DNA of 64,000 nucleotides from Notospermus geniculatus (taxonomy: Eukaryota > Nemertea > Pilidiophora > Heteronemertea > Lineidae): assembly GCA_002633025.1 (NCBI GenBank), contig NMRB01002631.1, positions 18,201-82,200 on the forward strand, given 5' to 3'. The position numbers and the translations under genes were made by a program. The first letter of the stretch is position 1; each line of letters begins with the position of its first letter. Positions 46,001 to 55,499 of the stretch are shown piece by piece. The notes below the pieces were generated by a model. That model saw nothing but the letters and a program-made list of their open reading frames with translations, was not told the DNA's origin and searched no databases.

Positions 46001-49000
46001 CTAACGAGCACCTACCCTTTCTCTTTTCATGAGCTGTGGATGGACAAATTTTCTGTAGAGAATACTGGACCCTCTGGTAGCCGGTGACAGCAGCCATATC
46101 ACAAAGACGATTTTGATTTCGTAATAAAATGGAATCCTGAAATAAAATTTGGAAAATTACTCAACGACTCTGATCATATTCATATACAAACTGAGATGCC
46201 CAAAGCATCCGTAATCATAGACCTTTAAAGGAGCTCGACGTCCAAGTTGTAAACACGATATTCACTAGTCTCGGGCACCCAGCTGCTCGGTCACCCAGCC
46301 GAATCTGAGGATCGAACGTTTGTGTCGCACTACCTGCGGAACAAAACGGTTGGCTGCGCGAGACTACATATTCACTTCAGTACATATCACCGATAATAGG
46401 TGGCAGCACAGCGTTGATAGAGAACCAGTGAGTGGTTGAGTGAGTTGCATTGGACCGGGCACCAGTCTAATGATCACGGGGCGCTACTGGTGCTGCCACC
46501 TTCACGAAGGAATAAAACTAGTTTGCTAGCCACTGTTTGTAAACAAACCAGTTTGTTTACAACTTGGACGTCGAGCTCCTTTAAGGTGAACATAAATGAA
46601 ATGTAGGAGGAAACAAGATTATCAACAATATTTCTATTACCGGGATTCAGGGCCGAAGCCATAGCATTACTGGCCTCTATGTAGGGAAGAGGCCATCTCA
46701 AGCTACTCATGTTCCTCACTTGGATGGGGTCTTTTACTTGCCCTTGCAAAGGCACAAGGTACAAGGCAACACGGCTTACTGTCCCAATGCGACAGACTGA
46801 AAAGCCAGGGATGATTGATCCCATATGGCCTGGGATTCGAACCCGGGACCTGCCGCTTGCTAAGTGGACGTGACAACCACTGGGCTATCAAGATCAACAG
46901 TAGAGATTACCAAGACAATAAACTTTTAGTTGCAGATTGTGGCAGAGATTTGAGATTTGAGCAAAACGTGGCCCTTACCATGATAGGAAGACATCTGTGA
47001 GTGTTTCTAAACAGGTAAATAAGGCAAAAACAATCCAATACATCATCCATCGCACCTGAAAGCAAAGAATGAGAATAAAGCTGTCACTCCATGGGAGAGT
47101 TGTCTTCCGCGAGTTGGCTCTCTATGGGCAAGTCACCCATAGAAAACTATGGGTGTCTGTTTGTGTCTTGGTCCTAACATAATATAAGTCATAAGGAAAC
47201 CAACAATGGTGAACTGACCAAAGAGAGCTGACTCGTGTAAGAAACGTACACGTGGAGCAGTCTATGACTTTTTAAGTTTCATCAAACATCCCTCTGCCGA
47301 TGTGAGCGGAAGGCACACATCAACAGCGGCCAAAATAAGTTGAGATGCTAGGCCGTAGGAACAGGGGGGGGGGCTGCCCCCAATTTTTGGATTGTCAAAA
47401 ATTATAATTTGGCAGGCTCGGCATTTGACTGTCTTTAGTCCCAAAAAGCCCAACTCCAATAAACCAATGAACCACAATTACATGGCTAGAGTGTTCAATT
47501 TTGCTCTCAAATGCTGGAAAACGGCGTAAAGGCACTCTTTAATATTTTGTCTGGAGCACTTCATAGGTCATCATGAAGCTTTCCTACTGAAGTGCTCCAG
47601 AAAAAGAACTATGTAATGGTTAACACCATCACGTCAACTGGAGGCAATGAAAACATCGAAATTCAGGTTAAGATGTTCTTTGACACTGATTGAACCAATT
47701 AAGACAAGAGCAACGCAAAGCGTGGCATATGCCCCCGCGTGTATGTTGAGTTGGGCGAACCTCCAGTCAAGTTATGTTGAAATCAGATTCCGTCAATATC
47801 AGGGAACATGCATACCAAAAATCAATATCACCGGACAAATAGTACATTCCTGAAATTGACGGAATCTGATTTCAAGATGTCAGCTCTGGCGGCCATATTG
47901 TAAATTGAAATGCAGCCATTTTCATAAGGAACCTTACTTGAGTCGCCCTCAACATACATACAAAAAGTCAATAGGATCAGACAAACGCGTCTCCCTGAAA
48001 TTGACGGAATCTTATTTCAAGATGGTGGTTCTAGTGGCCATATTGTAAATCGCAGCACGGCCGTTTTCGAAAGGAACCTTCCTCTAGTCACCCCCAACAT
48101 GCATACCGAAAATCAATTTGATCGGAGAAACAGTTTTCCCTGAAATCGACGGAAACCAATTTCAAGATGGCGGCTCTGGTAGCCATATTGGAAATTGGAG
48201 CGCGGCCATTTTCGAAAGGAACCTTCCTCTAGTCACCCCCAACATGCATACCAAAAATCAATTTGATCGGAGAAACAGTTTTCCCTGAAATTGACGGAAA
48301 CCAATTTCAAGATGGCGGCTCTGGTAGCCATATTGGAAATCGGAGCGCGGCCATTTTCGAAAGGAACCTTCCTCTAGTCACCCCCAACATGCATACCAAA
48401 AATCAATTTGATCGGACGAACAGTTCTCTTTTAAATGAATGGAAACAATAAACGGACGACGGACGACGACGACGACGACGACGGACGACGACGGACGTAA
48501 CGGGTGACGACATAATGCCCCCGACTGCGTTGCAGCGGGGGCATAAAAATCATGTTTATCTAATCATTATACACCGATTTCACATCTCGCACAATTGCAG
48601 CGGCCCTGGTAGAATTTCTGATGGCCACTTCCGTTTTCAACCTCACTATCAGGAGTACGGGCAAAAATTTCCTGGATTGAGGTTAAATTGCACGCATTGG
48701 TTCCCAATGCCACCACCAGGGGATAGATCCCTGGCGGCGGTATCGGGAACCAACACGTGTTTTTCAACCTCGATCTAGGAAATATTTGCCTTACTCCTGG
48801 TAGTGAGGCTGAAAACGGAAGTGGCTGACAGAAATTCTACTAGTTTGGTTCCCAAACTCACCGCTAGGCACAGAAGAGTTCGGTATCGGCCTCGTTTGAC
48901 CTTGACCCCACACACCAAAATCGATGTGTCTGACGTCACAGAGGATGGACTGGTTCCCGGTCTCAACATACCGTGAGATGTGTTGAGATCACGAACCAGT

Positions 49001-49329
49001 CTATCTACTGTGACGTCAGACACACAGATTTTCATGTGTGGGGTCAAGGTCAAACGAGGCCAATACCGAACTCTTCTGCGCCTAGCGGTGAGTTTGGGAA
49101 CGAAACTAAAGTTCTACCAGGGGCACTGCGATCGTGCGAGATGTGAAATCAGTGTATTATGAACATCTGATTAGCAGGAATAAGTACTCACATATTCTTT
49201 GACGTTTTTCGTCTTGACAGCCTTGTATGATGAGTAAGCCGGGTAAAGGGTCCCGAAGACCAATCTGCAAAGGGTATAGATTAGGAGAACCATGAGGCTA
49301 CGAAACCAGTCGAGATATTCCACGACCAT
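31090..49329 (-). CDS. Receptor expression-enhancing protein, REEP1-4 subfamily, 8 exons found, up to 272 aa
   Basis: REEP1-4 proteins are ER membrane proteins that bend tubules and contact microtubules. Minus-strand exons: 49329-49192, 47055-46979, 46136-46016, 45246-45133, 42223-42127, 39427-39323, 37803-37709, 31161-31090. All joins keep frame (819 nt). The TB2/DP1/HVA22 core is clear: [48 protein letters not shown] and LYRKFVHP, about residues 23-106, containing hydrophobic hairpins. After it come [24 protein letters not shown] and the Ser-rich motif [12 protein letters not shown] typical of REEP1-4 tails. The C-terminal exons are acidic then basic ([16 protein letters not shown]). The closest match I can judge is REEP3. 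The N-terminus is uncertain: an excellent acceptor (TTTGCAG) at 49265-49266 matches the family's usual exon 2 border, so a separate first exon may lie upstream; alternatively translation starts at 49329 or 49293 within this exon. Confidence 0.93.
31258..31502. mobile_element. 245-bp TAGAC...GTCTA MITE (copy 1 of 2, last REEP intron)
   Basis: Flanked by TA on both sides, with ends TAGACAAATCCC and the complement of TAGACGATTCTC. Internal GATCTGCGCACTTCCGCC sequence is present near both ends. Same length as the copy at 34757-35001. Confidence 0.85.
31801..31988. mobile_element. MITE family F, uninterrupted copy
   Basis: Ends TGTGACCCGACCTAGCAAAA and CTACTTTTGGGTCACA. It serves as the empty-site reference for the split copies at 34687-35120 and 58596-59080. 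Confidence 0.8.
32862..33253. other. Assembly gap
   Basis: 392 undetermined bases within the last REEP intron. The sequence resuming at 33254 belongs to the repeat also seen at 41635-41760. Confidence 0.95.
33254..33600 (+). repeat. GGACGACGGAC-tailed dispersed repeat
   Basis: Contains TTTGACCTCTGTGACCTTGA and ends ACGGACGACGGACGC then a TCACC(AC)GGTGA hairpin. Related sequence at 41330-41990, 47755-48545 and 38990-39125. Confidence 0.7.
33805..33912. repeat. Perfect 43-bp-arm hairpin
   Basis: Arms 33805-33847 and 33870-33912 are exact reverse complements separated by 22 bp. The outer ends are GGGCCC and each arm holds AATAAGCTTATT. Perfect arms suggest a recent origin. Confidence 0.9.
34181..34264. 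repeat. Hairpin, about 32-bp arms
   Basis: CCTGGAGGTTGTCAGTGTGT with TTTAGAGCACGTA pairs with the complement ending ACCTCCAGG, with few differences. Confidence 0.8.
34687..35120. mobile_element. MITE family F, split by another MITE
   Basis: Outer ends ATGTGACCCAATCCAGCAAA and GCTGAAGCTGGTCACAT. The host reads ...AACACAA then TAGCTGAAAT..., with a 245-bp element inserted exactly between them. Confidence 0.85.
34757..35001. mobile_element. 245-bp TAGAC...GTCTA MITE (copy 2 of 2), nested
   Basis: Inserted in the family F element. The uninterrupted CACAATAGCTGAAAT form of the site is visible, reverse-complemented, near 58691-58705. Confidence 0.85.
35862..36345. mobile_element. Inverted-repeat element split by a MITE
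   Basis: GATGTCGCTGCGACCGTATC on the left pairs with GATACGGTCGCAGCGCCATC on the right. The 295-bp element 35974-36268 is inserted inside. Confidence 0.75.
35974..36268. mobile_element. CAGGGTTTCCGCCAG-type MITE with TCACG duplication
   Basis: Ends CAGGGTTTCCGCCAG and CTGGCGGAAACCCTG. TCACG at 35969-35973 and 36269-36273 gives a 5-bp target duplication. Confidence 0.85.
36928..37008 (-). mobile_element. SINE family A, head only
   Basis: The tRNA-like head remains (GATTCGAACCCAGGACCTGC; CCACTAGGCTATCAAGGC on the plus strand). It begins after a C-run with one undetermined base. Confidence 0.75.
37305..37575 (-). mobile_element. tRNA-headed SINE, family A
   Basis: Full copy in the minus orientation, from the tail near 37310 to the head (ATAACCACTCAGGTATCAAG on the plus strand). 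It sits about 135 bp from REEP exon 37709-37803. Confidence 0.85.
38257..38456. mobile_element. MITE family D (copy 3 of 3)
   Basis: Ends TGTGACCTTCCACAGCAAAA and TTTTGCTGTGGTAGTCACA. It has the best-preserved ends of the family. Confidence 0.8.
39688..39912. mobile_element. ATCACTCCAAAAGAG-ended inverted-repeat element
   Basis: Left TATCACTCCAAAAGAGTGCA with GCACCTGACGGG, right CCCGTCAGGTGCTGCCCTCT with TTTGGAGTGATA. About 225 bp. Confidence 0.8.
40145..40352. mobile_element. MITE family B (copy 3 of 3)
   Basis: Same interior as 25382-25603; the right end reads GCTGCCTGTAGGTATGTCCC followed by TTTAA. Confidence 0.75.
40621..40762. mobile_element. CAGTGGAACCTCTC-type MITE, truncated
   Basis: Starts CAGTGGAACCTCTCTATTAA and shares GTCCTTAATTGAGAGGTGTC with 50485-50665 and 50851-51030. 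Confidence 0.75.
41330..41990 (+). repeat. Dispersed repeat with internal duplication and CCGCC-rich tail
   Basis: About 120 bp (CATTTAGCCCCCTATTGGCC and following) occurs at 41335-41455 and again at 41770-41890. The tail 41915-41975 is a degenerate repeat of CGCCCGACCGCC. Confidence 0.8.
42296..42530 (+). mobile_element. SINE family A, 5'-truncated head
   Basis: Begins inside the tRNA head (AGCAAGCGGCAGGTCCTGGG) and runs to the tail GGTCCTGATGGAAAACAC. It lies just downstream of REEP exon 42127-42223. Confidence 0.8.
42840..43270 (+). repeat. About 420-bp dispersed repeat (copy 1 of 2)
   Basis: Matches 61985-62460, for example TTCATTTCGCCAC(A/G)ATGTTC and GGGAAAATGACAG(C/T)GATGATG. The tRNA-like end seen in the other copy is degraded here. 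Confidence 0.75.
43519..43806. mobile_element. MITE copy, TTAA-type (copy 2 of 2)
   Basis: Same element as 4787-5080, with ends TTAAAGCAAACTG and AATTCCCTTTAA. Confidence 0.75.
44205..44305 (-). mobile_element. SINE family A, tail fragment
   Basis: Tail and part of the body only (CAGGGCCGAAGCCATAGCAT; CTCACTTGGATGG), followed by GAATTATATTATAAATATAA. Confidence 0.75.
44580..44945 (-). mobile_element. Two overlapping SINE family A copies
   Basis: A second tail (44580-44660) precedes a complete copy (44672-44945); both are on the minus strand. One probably inserted into the tail of the other. Confidence 0.8.
46225..46584. mobile_element. TTAA-flanked MITE with 30-bp ends, in a REEP intron
   Basis: TTAA at 46225-46228 and 46581-46584; ends AGGAGCTCGACGTCCAAGTT and the complement, extending to GTAAAC/GTTTAC. 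About 50 bp of interior (46318-46367) resembles the loop of the 11391-12192 foldback. Confidence 0.85.
46635..46895 (-). mobile_element. tRNA-headed SINE, family A
   Basis: Complete copy. The plus strand reads GGGATTCGAACCCGGGACCT in the head region. It lies about 85 bp downstream of REEP exon 46979-47055. Confidence 0.85.
47755..48440 (+). repeat. 145-bp tandem repeat, about 4.5 copies, with GACGAC tail
   Basis: CCTCTAGTCACCCCCAACAT recurs at 48081, 48226 and 48371, exactly 145 bp apart; older units precede them. Units contain AAGATGGCGGCTCTGG. A (GAC)n tract and a GCCCCC...GGGGGC hairpin follow to 48545. Confidence 0.9.
48569..49159. mobile_element. Palindromic element (family G) split by a second palindromic element
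   Basis: Ends ATACACCGATTTCACATCTC and the complement. Without the insert it matches 49809-50107. It ends 33 bp from a REEP exon (49192). Confidence 0.9.
48841..49111. mobile_element. 271-bp palindromic element nested in family G
   Basis: Ends TAGTTTGGTTCCCAAAC and GTTTGGGAACGAAACTA. TTCTAC on both sides (48835-48840 and 49112-49117) looks like a 6-bp target duplication, because the intact copy has the site once in related form. Confidence 0.85.
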
Positions 49330-49808
49330 ACCTTGACGAAATACTAGTTTGTAATGGAGAAAGGGGACTGGTCGAGGGGGTTGGCATCACTTGAGGGGGT
49401 ATAAAAGGGTCGAAGTCCTTCCCAAGTAGGCTCCGGAATCACAAAAGTGAAAGTCCCACGCATTTCCATAGTCAAAGTTCCTGAAATCAAATGTTCGTTT
49501 TTGCAAATTGGGTAAAAATCGTAATAGATCCATATCAGATGTAAAAGTTCGAAAATTCATCCCTTGATCAAGGTTTCTGATTGGTTCAGTTTATTTAATC
49601 AATTACTGTAAGCTCCATTGTTCTGCATTCCCGACTAGACTGTTCTGACGTTTTTGAATCGCTTGCCAACAGCACACATCCGCAGTGAACTAGTTCCCCT
49701 TCCTTCTTGCTAGATATTACATATCTTCAAGATGAATGAGCTTCCTGACTTAGAGAATGTTTACAAACTTTGCAATCGCCTGTTCCTGTCGTTAGAGTAG
49801 TGTCGTTA

Positions 49809-50107
49809 TACACCGATTTCACATCTCGCACGATCGCAGCGTCCCTGGTAGAATTTGGCTTGGCCACTTTCGTTTTCAACCTCACTACCAGGAGTAAGGC
49901 AAATATTTCCTAGATCAAGGTTGAAAAACACGAAATCGCTGCCAGGGATCCATCCCCTGGTGGTGGCATTGGGAACCAATGCACGCAATTCAACCTCGAT
50001 CTAGGAGTATTTTGCCCGTACTCCTGATAGTGAGGTTGAAAACGGAAGTGGTCAAGCGAAATTTTACCAGGGGTGCTGCGATCGTGCGAGATGTGAAATC
50101 AGTGTAT
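49809..50107. mobile_element. Palindromic element family G, intact copy (299 bp)
   Basis: The sequence folds back along most of its length. It contains CCTCACTACCAGGAGTAAGG paired with its complement and serves as the empty-site reference for 48569-49159. Confidence 0.9.
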
Positions 50108-50484
50108 TGCATAGAATTCCAATGAGAGTGAACACGAGCAGACACCAAAATTGCCAGTCCCATACTGAACGGAAAACTACTCCATAACTTCCTCGAATCC
50201 AGTTGTGACGAATTTCCTGTGTTCTAAAATAGATTTAGCCCGTGTTTGAGTATAGAGGAATAGCCTGTGTTCTAGAATACAGCAGCTGTGCACATGTCCA
50301 ATAGGCCTGCATCAAAATAATCTGCAACATCTGGCATCCCTGGCCTAGGCCTACCAACAGTTCAGGCCTATGTTTACAACTGAACATATACAGCACTTGT
50401 TCAGAGGTTTGGAATATATTAACTCTACTGTACAGGAACTGTAAACCGCTCAGCATAAAGCAAATCGATAGACCACACAGCATA

Positions 50485-50665
50485 TACAGTGGAACCTCTC
50501 TATTAAGGACACCTTCGGGACTGACAAATGCTGTCCTTAATAGAGAGGTGTCCTGATTACAGAGGTTGAAATGAATAGAAATGACCAGTTTGGGACTGAA
50601 CATTGGTGTCCTGATTAGAGAGGTGTCCTCCTGGCAGAGGTGTCCGTTAAGGGAGGTTCCACTGT
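50485..50665. mobile_element. CAGTGGAACCTCTC-type MITE, complete, TA target
   Basis: TACAGTGG and CCACTGTA at the ends, about 180 bp. The interior alternates CTCTCTATTAAGGACACC and AGAGGTGTCC. Confidence 0.85.
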
Positions 50666-50850
50666 ACATTTGTAATATTATCAACAATCCGATTGATCGA
50701 AAATATGGAGTAACTGGCTTAGTAAATGTAAGAGATGGGCCAGCGATGCACTGCATTCTCATCCGACCGTGGTATGCATGGTATGGTAGCAAATGCTACT
50801 GGCTACAGTTTAGGTACCGTACAGGCTGATGAGCGAGCCAGTAGGTAAGG

Positions 50851-51030
50851 CAATGGAACCTCTCTATTATGGACACCTCTGGGACTGGCGAATGGTGTCC
50901 TTAATTGAGAGGTGTCCTGATTACAGAGGTTGAAATGAATAGAAATGACCAGTTTGGGACTGAACATTGGTGTCCTTAAAACAGAGGTGTCCTCCTGGCA
51001 GAGGTGTCCGATCTGGGAGGTTCCACTCTG
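50851..51030. mobile_element. CAGTGGAACCTCTC-type MITE, second complete copy
   Basis: Same orientation as 50485-50665 and 186 bp after it; the interior is nearly identical (GAAATGACCAGTTTGGGACT). Confidence 0.85.
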
Positions 51031-51334
51031 TAAGCATTAATGCACGAACACTGCTAACATAGTTTGCTAACACTAACAGAACCATTTTAGAAATAGGTAC
51101 TACGGTAAACAATGCCTTGGTACGGTAGCAGGATATTATCTTAGCACAATGGTAAAAAGAAAACTAAAACCGCCTCATATGTGAAGTTTCAAAGCTGTGG
51201 GGTGAAGTATCAGTCGAGATGCCACAGAATAAACAACGTGTCTGCTGGTGTGCAAGATGTGAAGCAGGCAAGCTATTTGGGCTTAAAAATACCATTATTG
51301 ATGAAAGTGCAAGGAAAGATTTCTGTAGGTAGCA

Positions 51335-51359
51335 NNNNNNNNNNNNNNNNNNNNNNNNN
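51335..51359. other. Short assembly gap beside poly-C
   Basis: 25 undetermined bases followed by a C-run (51360-51380). Confidence 0.95.
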
Positions 51360-51384
51360 CCCCCCCCCCCCCCCCCCCCCCGGA

Positions 51385-51562
51385 CAGGACCATATCACCT
51401 TTTTGATCGATGACTGACCCCAGTTGCTGCAGGTGAGACGCAACTGCAGCGTCACACCATATCGGCGACTGATTTGTTCCATGCGGTCGTGCCTCAGACA
51501 CAAAGTGATCCGGAAAAGTCAGTTGCTGCCTGTTTTGTGTCGTCGCAAAGTCGACCTGACAT
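51385..51562. repeat. Dispersed repeat (copy 1 of 2)
   Basis: Matches 55315-55498, for example GATCCGGAAAAGTCAGT and GTCGTGCCTCAGAC. Confidence 0.75.
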
Positions 51563-51579
51563 CAGCATAATAAAGGAAC

Positions 51580-51740
51580 TAGGCTGTCAGAGTGGCACAA
51601 TGCAAACATCGGCGCCTGTCCCCTCTGAGGTTCTGGGTTCGATCTCCGGTCGGACGCGGTACTCATGTGATAGATCGGGCGACTCTCTCTGACATCGCAG
51701 GTTACTCCGGGCACTCTGGTTTCCTCCTGCATTACATTAA
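51580..51740 (+). mobile_element. tRNA-headed SINE, family C
   Basis: Head GGCTGTCAGAGTGGCACAAT and GGTTCTGGGTTCGATCTCC; body GGTTACTCCGGGCACTCTGG. Confidence 0.7.
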
Positions 51741-51963
51741 CCCGTTAACTGGGTAGGACATAATATGACATCACTATGGCACCAGGGGAATCCCCGGGAA
51801 ACACCCCAGGATCGTAGGACGTGATAGTACGCCTTGCAGAAATGGGCTCGTCACAGTGCGTAGGACGTAATATTACGCCTGGAAACTTGTGTGTAAATTG
51901 ACATTTTTTTGCAAATTTTGCACTATAGGGGGCAATTTAGCAAAAAACACAGTTAACAGGTTA
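51738..51963. mobile_element. AACCCGTTA-ended inverted-repeat element (copy 2 of 2)
   Basis: Ends AACCCGTTAACTGGG and AACAGGTTAAAT; reversed relative of 27943-28152. Confidence 0.75.
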
Positions 51964-52639
51964 AATTTGCTCAATGTTGTCTTTTGAGCTTATACCGGTA
52001 ATGCCATATTCGGCGCTCATCTCTCCATTCAATTTTTTTTTTACTCAGCAACCAGCAATTTTTTTCAATTATCTCTTTTCCTCCAAATCCGACTTCAGTT
52101 CCCAACTGACAACAACAAAAGACTCTCAATTTGTCGTCACCGATGTTTCATTCTCACAATCCACCGCCCCACACAGCGATGATGATCGTAATTACACCAA
52201 CAACAAAGACAATTTTGAAAACATAACGAATAAGGTCATCATGACAAAAAAAACGTCAACATAAATTAGAACAAATTGTCCTAATTAATGATAATTTCAT
52301 TGTGTGGGCGATATCGGAAATTTAGCAATCATAACGACCACGTCAGACCTCGGCGAATTGAGCAGTGACGACATTTTATGAATCACTGACAGCAAAATGC
52401 CAGACATGATTTGGAAATTTCGCGAACCTGGATGAGAAATGTTAGAAAATTAATCCATGATGCAGAATCTGCGAGACAAAGAAAATTTTTTTTGCGGGAA
52501 AATATTTGTCACGTCACATCCTGAAATCCAGGAAATGACGATGCAAGTCACAAGGGTGCGTACATCGACCGTTTCTGGCGACTGATCAGTTGCCTCCAGT
52601 TTCAGCTAGTTCCTCCCAGTCTCCACCAGGTGGCTCAGT

Positions 52640-52910
52640 ATTTGTATTTTAGATTTTTCCGTCAGGGCCAAAGCCATAGCATTATTTGCCCTGGTAAGTA
52701 TGGAAGAGGCCATCTCAAGCTACTCATGTTCCTCACTTGGATGGGGTCTTTTACTTGCCCTTGCAAAGGCACAAGGTACAAGGCACAAAGGCTTACTGTC
52801 CCATGCAACGGAAGTGATGAGCCGGGAATGAAATCCCATATGGCCCTGGCTGGATTCGAACCCGGGACCTACCACTTGCTGAGCGGACGTGATAACCACT
52901 AGGCTATCAC
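52640..52910 (-). mobile_element. SINE family A inserted in another repeat
   Basis: Complete minus-strand copy. Its flanks (52558-52628 and 52920-52975) rejoin to give the repeat seen intact at 26880-27035; a GTGG(T)CTCAG-like duplication borders it. Confidence 0.8.
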
Positions 52911-53351
52911 GTCCAAGTGGTGCTCAGTGGCGACGAGTTGTATCCAGTCGCAAGTGCGATGTAAGCTAGGTTTTATAAAGCTGCTTTTTCCAAAAGTGCA
53001 AACTCCGATTTAGCAAAACACCTGCAGAAGTCACCCCTGGGTCTCCATATCTTCCCAAATGAGACATGACAAAACAGTCATTTCCGTCCAACCAACATTT
53101 TTAACAAACAAATAGATGTGAGATGAACACGACACAGCATCCCTCCAGATAATGCAGCATTTTTTTCCGTTGGTCTCTGTACCAACTGCTTCCGGAAGTT
53201 CTCAACAGTGCTTTCCGACTTCCTTTGTCCATGTTCGGTGTGAAAAAAGTTCGTACTTCCCTTGATGGCTCGGAAGTGGTATAATGATGGATGAACAAAG
53301 GGGGACCTGGATTCAGAGACAGACGCTCATGCATCATGGATGAAATCTGAA

Positions 53352-53515
53352 GAACCCTGATAGTCGAGTGGTTATCACGTCGGCTGAGCAAGTGGCAGGT
53401 CCAGGTTCGAATCCAGCCTGGGCTATGGGATATCATCCCTGGCTCTTCACGTTCATTGCCTGGGACAGTAGGCCTAAGCCATGGTGTCTTGTACCTTGTG
53501 CCTTGCCCCTAGCTA
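53352..53515 (+). mobile_element. SINE family A, 3'-truncated
   Basis: Head GATAGTCGAGTGGTTATCAC and GGTTCGAATCC; lost after CTTGTGCCTTGCCCC. Confidence 0.8.
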
Positions 53516-53704
53516 CCGTGTCAATTTGATCTATTGTATTGTATTTGTATGTTTCCGTCACATCCAATAATAGAGCACAAAAGGCGACACACAAAATGAT
53601 ACTTCTGGTAGCTCGACTTGAAAGTGCCAGCCTGAAGAAGACCCTGGTTGGGGTCGAAAATTTGCTAAAATTTCTGGAGGATGACTTCGGTTATTACATC
53701 ATGT

Positions 53705-53965
53705 ATGTTTCCATCAGGGCCAAAGCAAAGCATTACTGGCCTTGGTAAGTACGGAAGAGACCAAATCTATACTACTCATGTTCCTCACTTGGATGGGGTC
53801 TTTTACTTGCCCTTGCAAAGGGACAAGGTACTGTCCCATGCGACGGACGTGAAGAGCCAGGGATGATTAATCACATCAGGCCCAGGCTGGATTCGAACCT
53901 GGGACCTGCCACTTGCTAAGCGGATGTGATAACACTACCAAGGCTATCAAAGGAGCCATGGTCAC
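53705..53965 (-). mobile_element. tRNA-headed SINE, family A
   Basis: Minus-strand copy with a small internal deletion after AGGTACTGTCCC (53827). Confidence 0.8.
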
Positions 53966-53969
53966 AGAC

Positions 53970-55010
53970 ATGATAGAAGTTCAGAGACAGAGGGAGAAAG
54001 CTGAAGGCCTATCACTGACATTAACTCATCTGTCCCCAGGTTTGAACAGACTTTATCTTCTTTTGAAGTTTTGTAAAATCCTTGGAAAAAATTGAAGAAA
54101 CTTTCTTCAGATGGTTCACAGGAACAACATTTCTTCAAATATTTTTCAATCAACACCACAGGATGTCAGAAAACGTTGAGAGAAGATGTCGTCTGCTGGA
54201 CTCCGGGGGCAGACAAGTTAAAACCTGACAGAGAGAAGATTAGAAATTGATGAAAGAGTAACTGAAACTTACTGGATGAGAGTAGATGTAAATCCACCAA
54301 GTATCATGATGTACCAAAATCAAATTTCCGTCCCGTAGATGAATTTCCAAACAGTGGCCTGTAGGCCTGATCAAGAAGCTTATTCAAAGTTGGAACACTA
54401 GGACTAGGAATAAGTACAAGTCCGTATCCGTATCGATAAGTTGTACATATGTCACATCTGTGGCACCTGTTCTAGTCCTATATATAGGGCCTACCACTGC
54501 CACGAACAAAAGGAAGTAATTTGATCGAAGTATATTGTAATATTATCACGAATTTTGCGTGTTAGATCAATAATACGTAGGATGAAATATCCTATGATGT
54601 AGGTGTATTTCGGATTGCCCTCATTATTCCAGGAGCGATTAGGCCCGTTCGATGATTAGCCAGGCCTGGGAACAGCTGGGTTGTGAAACAATTGGTAGGC
54701 TGCTTTATGATGTGGACACAGAGGCCCAATCGATAGTCGAGTGGGGAGCATCCGTGTGTTCTGGTTTTGAAGTATTATTGAAATGTCGAAACAGGGCCTA
54801 GAATAACTCAATATTGTCTAACTGACTTTCCATATTATGACACCGATTCCCAGGCATGCTTGCTCTTCTGGGTCACAGATGGACTTGGTGGAAAAAATAC
54901 ATTAATTCACTCTGCAAGTACCGGGTGCATGTATTTTTTTGGTAATTTATTCAAAGAATATATCACCAGTGATATTATTCTGATATTCACAGAATATATC
55001 TGATATTCAC
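53970..55010. other. No gene identified
   Basis: Mixed sequence with short frames on both strands around 53960-54300; none has consistent splice signals plus an open frame. Confidence 0.35.
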
Positions 55011-55012
55011 AG

Positions 55013-55200
55013 AATGGCCTGGTGGTCGAGTGGTCTAACACGCTTGACTTTCAATGCTAACAGGGTCAGTGCGTGGGTTTGATCCCCGGCCAGGACATGT
55101 ATGAGAAAGCTGTGAAAAATAGTGCCAATGGCACTGTGCCCGCTTGGCTTGAAGCAGTTTGGCCCCCTAGAGACAAAGTCAAGAATCAGATTTTGCCGAA
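55013..55200 (+). mobile_element. tRNA-headed SINE, family D
   Basis: The head GGCCTGGTGGTCGAGTGGTC ... GGGTTTGATCCCCGG looks like a Ser/Leu-type tRNA with a long variable arm, but it has degenerate stems, so not a working tRNA gene. Confidence 0.6.
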
Positions 55201-55314
55201 AATTCATCTGAGTTGTTACAGCCTAGAGGTACATGTAGATATGTGCAAAGTTTCAAAGCAATAGGTCAAACCGTTACAAAAAGAGCCAATATCGTAATTT
55301 CAAGCGAACNCTCT

Positions 55315-55498
55315 TGCGATTCGTGATCTTTTTGATCGGTGACTGATGCCGATCGTCGCAGGTGAGATGCAACTGTAGTCACGTCGCACTATACCGGTGA
55401 CTGATTTATTCCACGTGGTCGTGCCTCAGACGCAAATTGATCCGGAAAAGTCAGTCGCCGCCTGTTCTGTGCCGTCGCAAGGCCAACCTGACATCAGT
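55315..55498. repeat. Dispersed repeat (copy 2 of 2)
   Basis: Same repeat as 51385-51562. One undetermined base precedes it at about 55310. Confidence 0.75.
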
Positions 55499-55499
55499 A

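Noticed and set aside
47755-48440. CRISPR-like array
   Set aside because: Units are 145 bp head-to-tail repeats without short spacers, in an animal intron.
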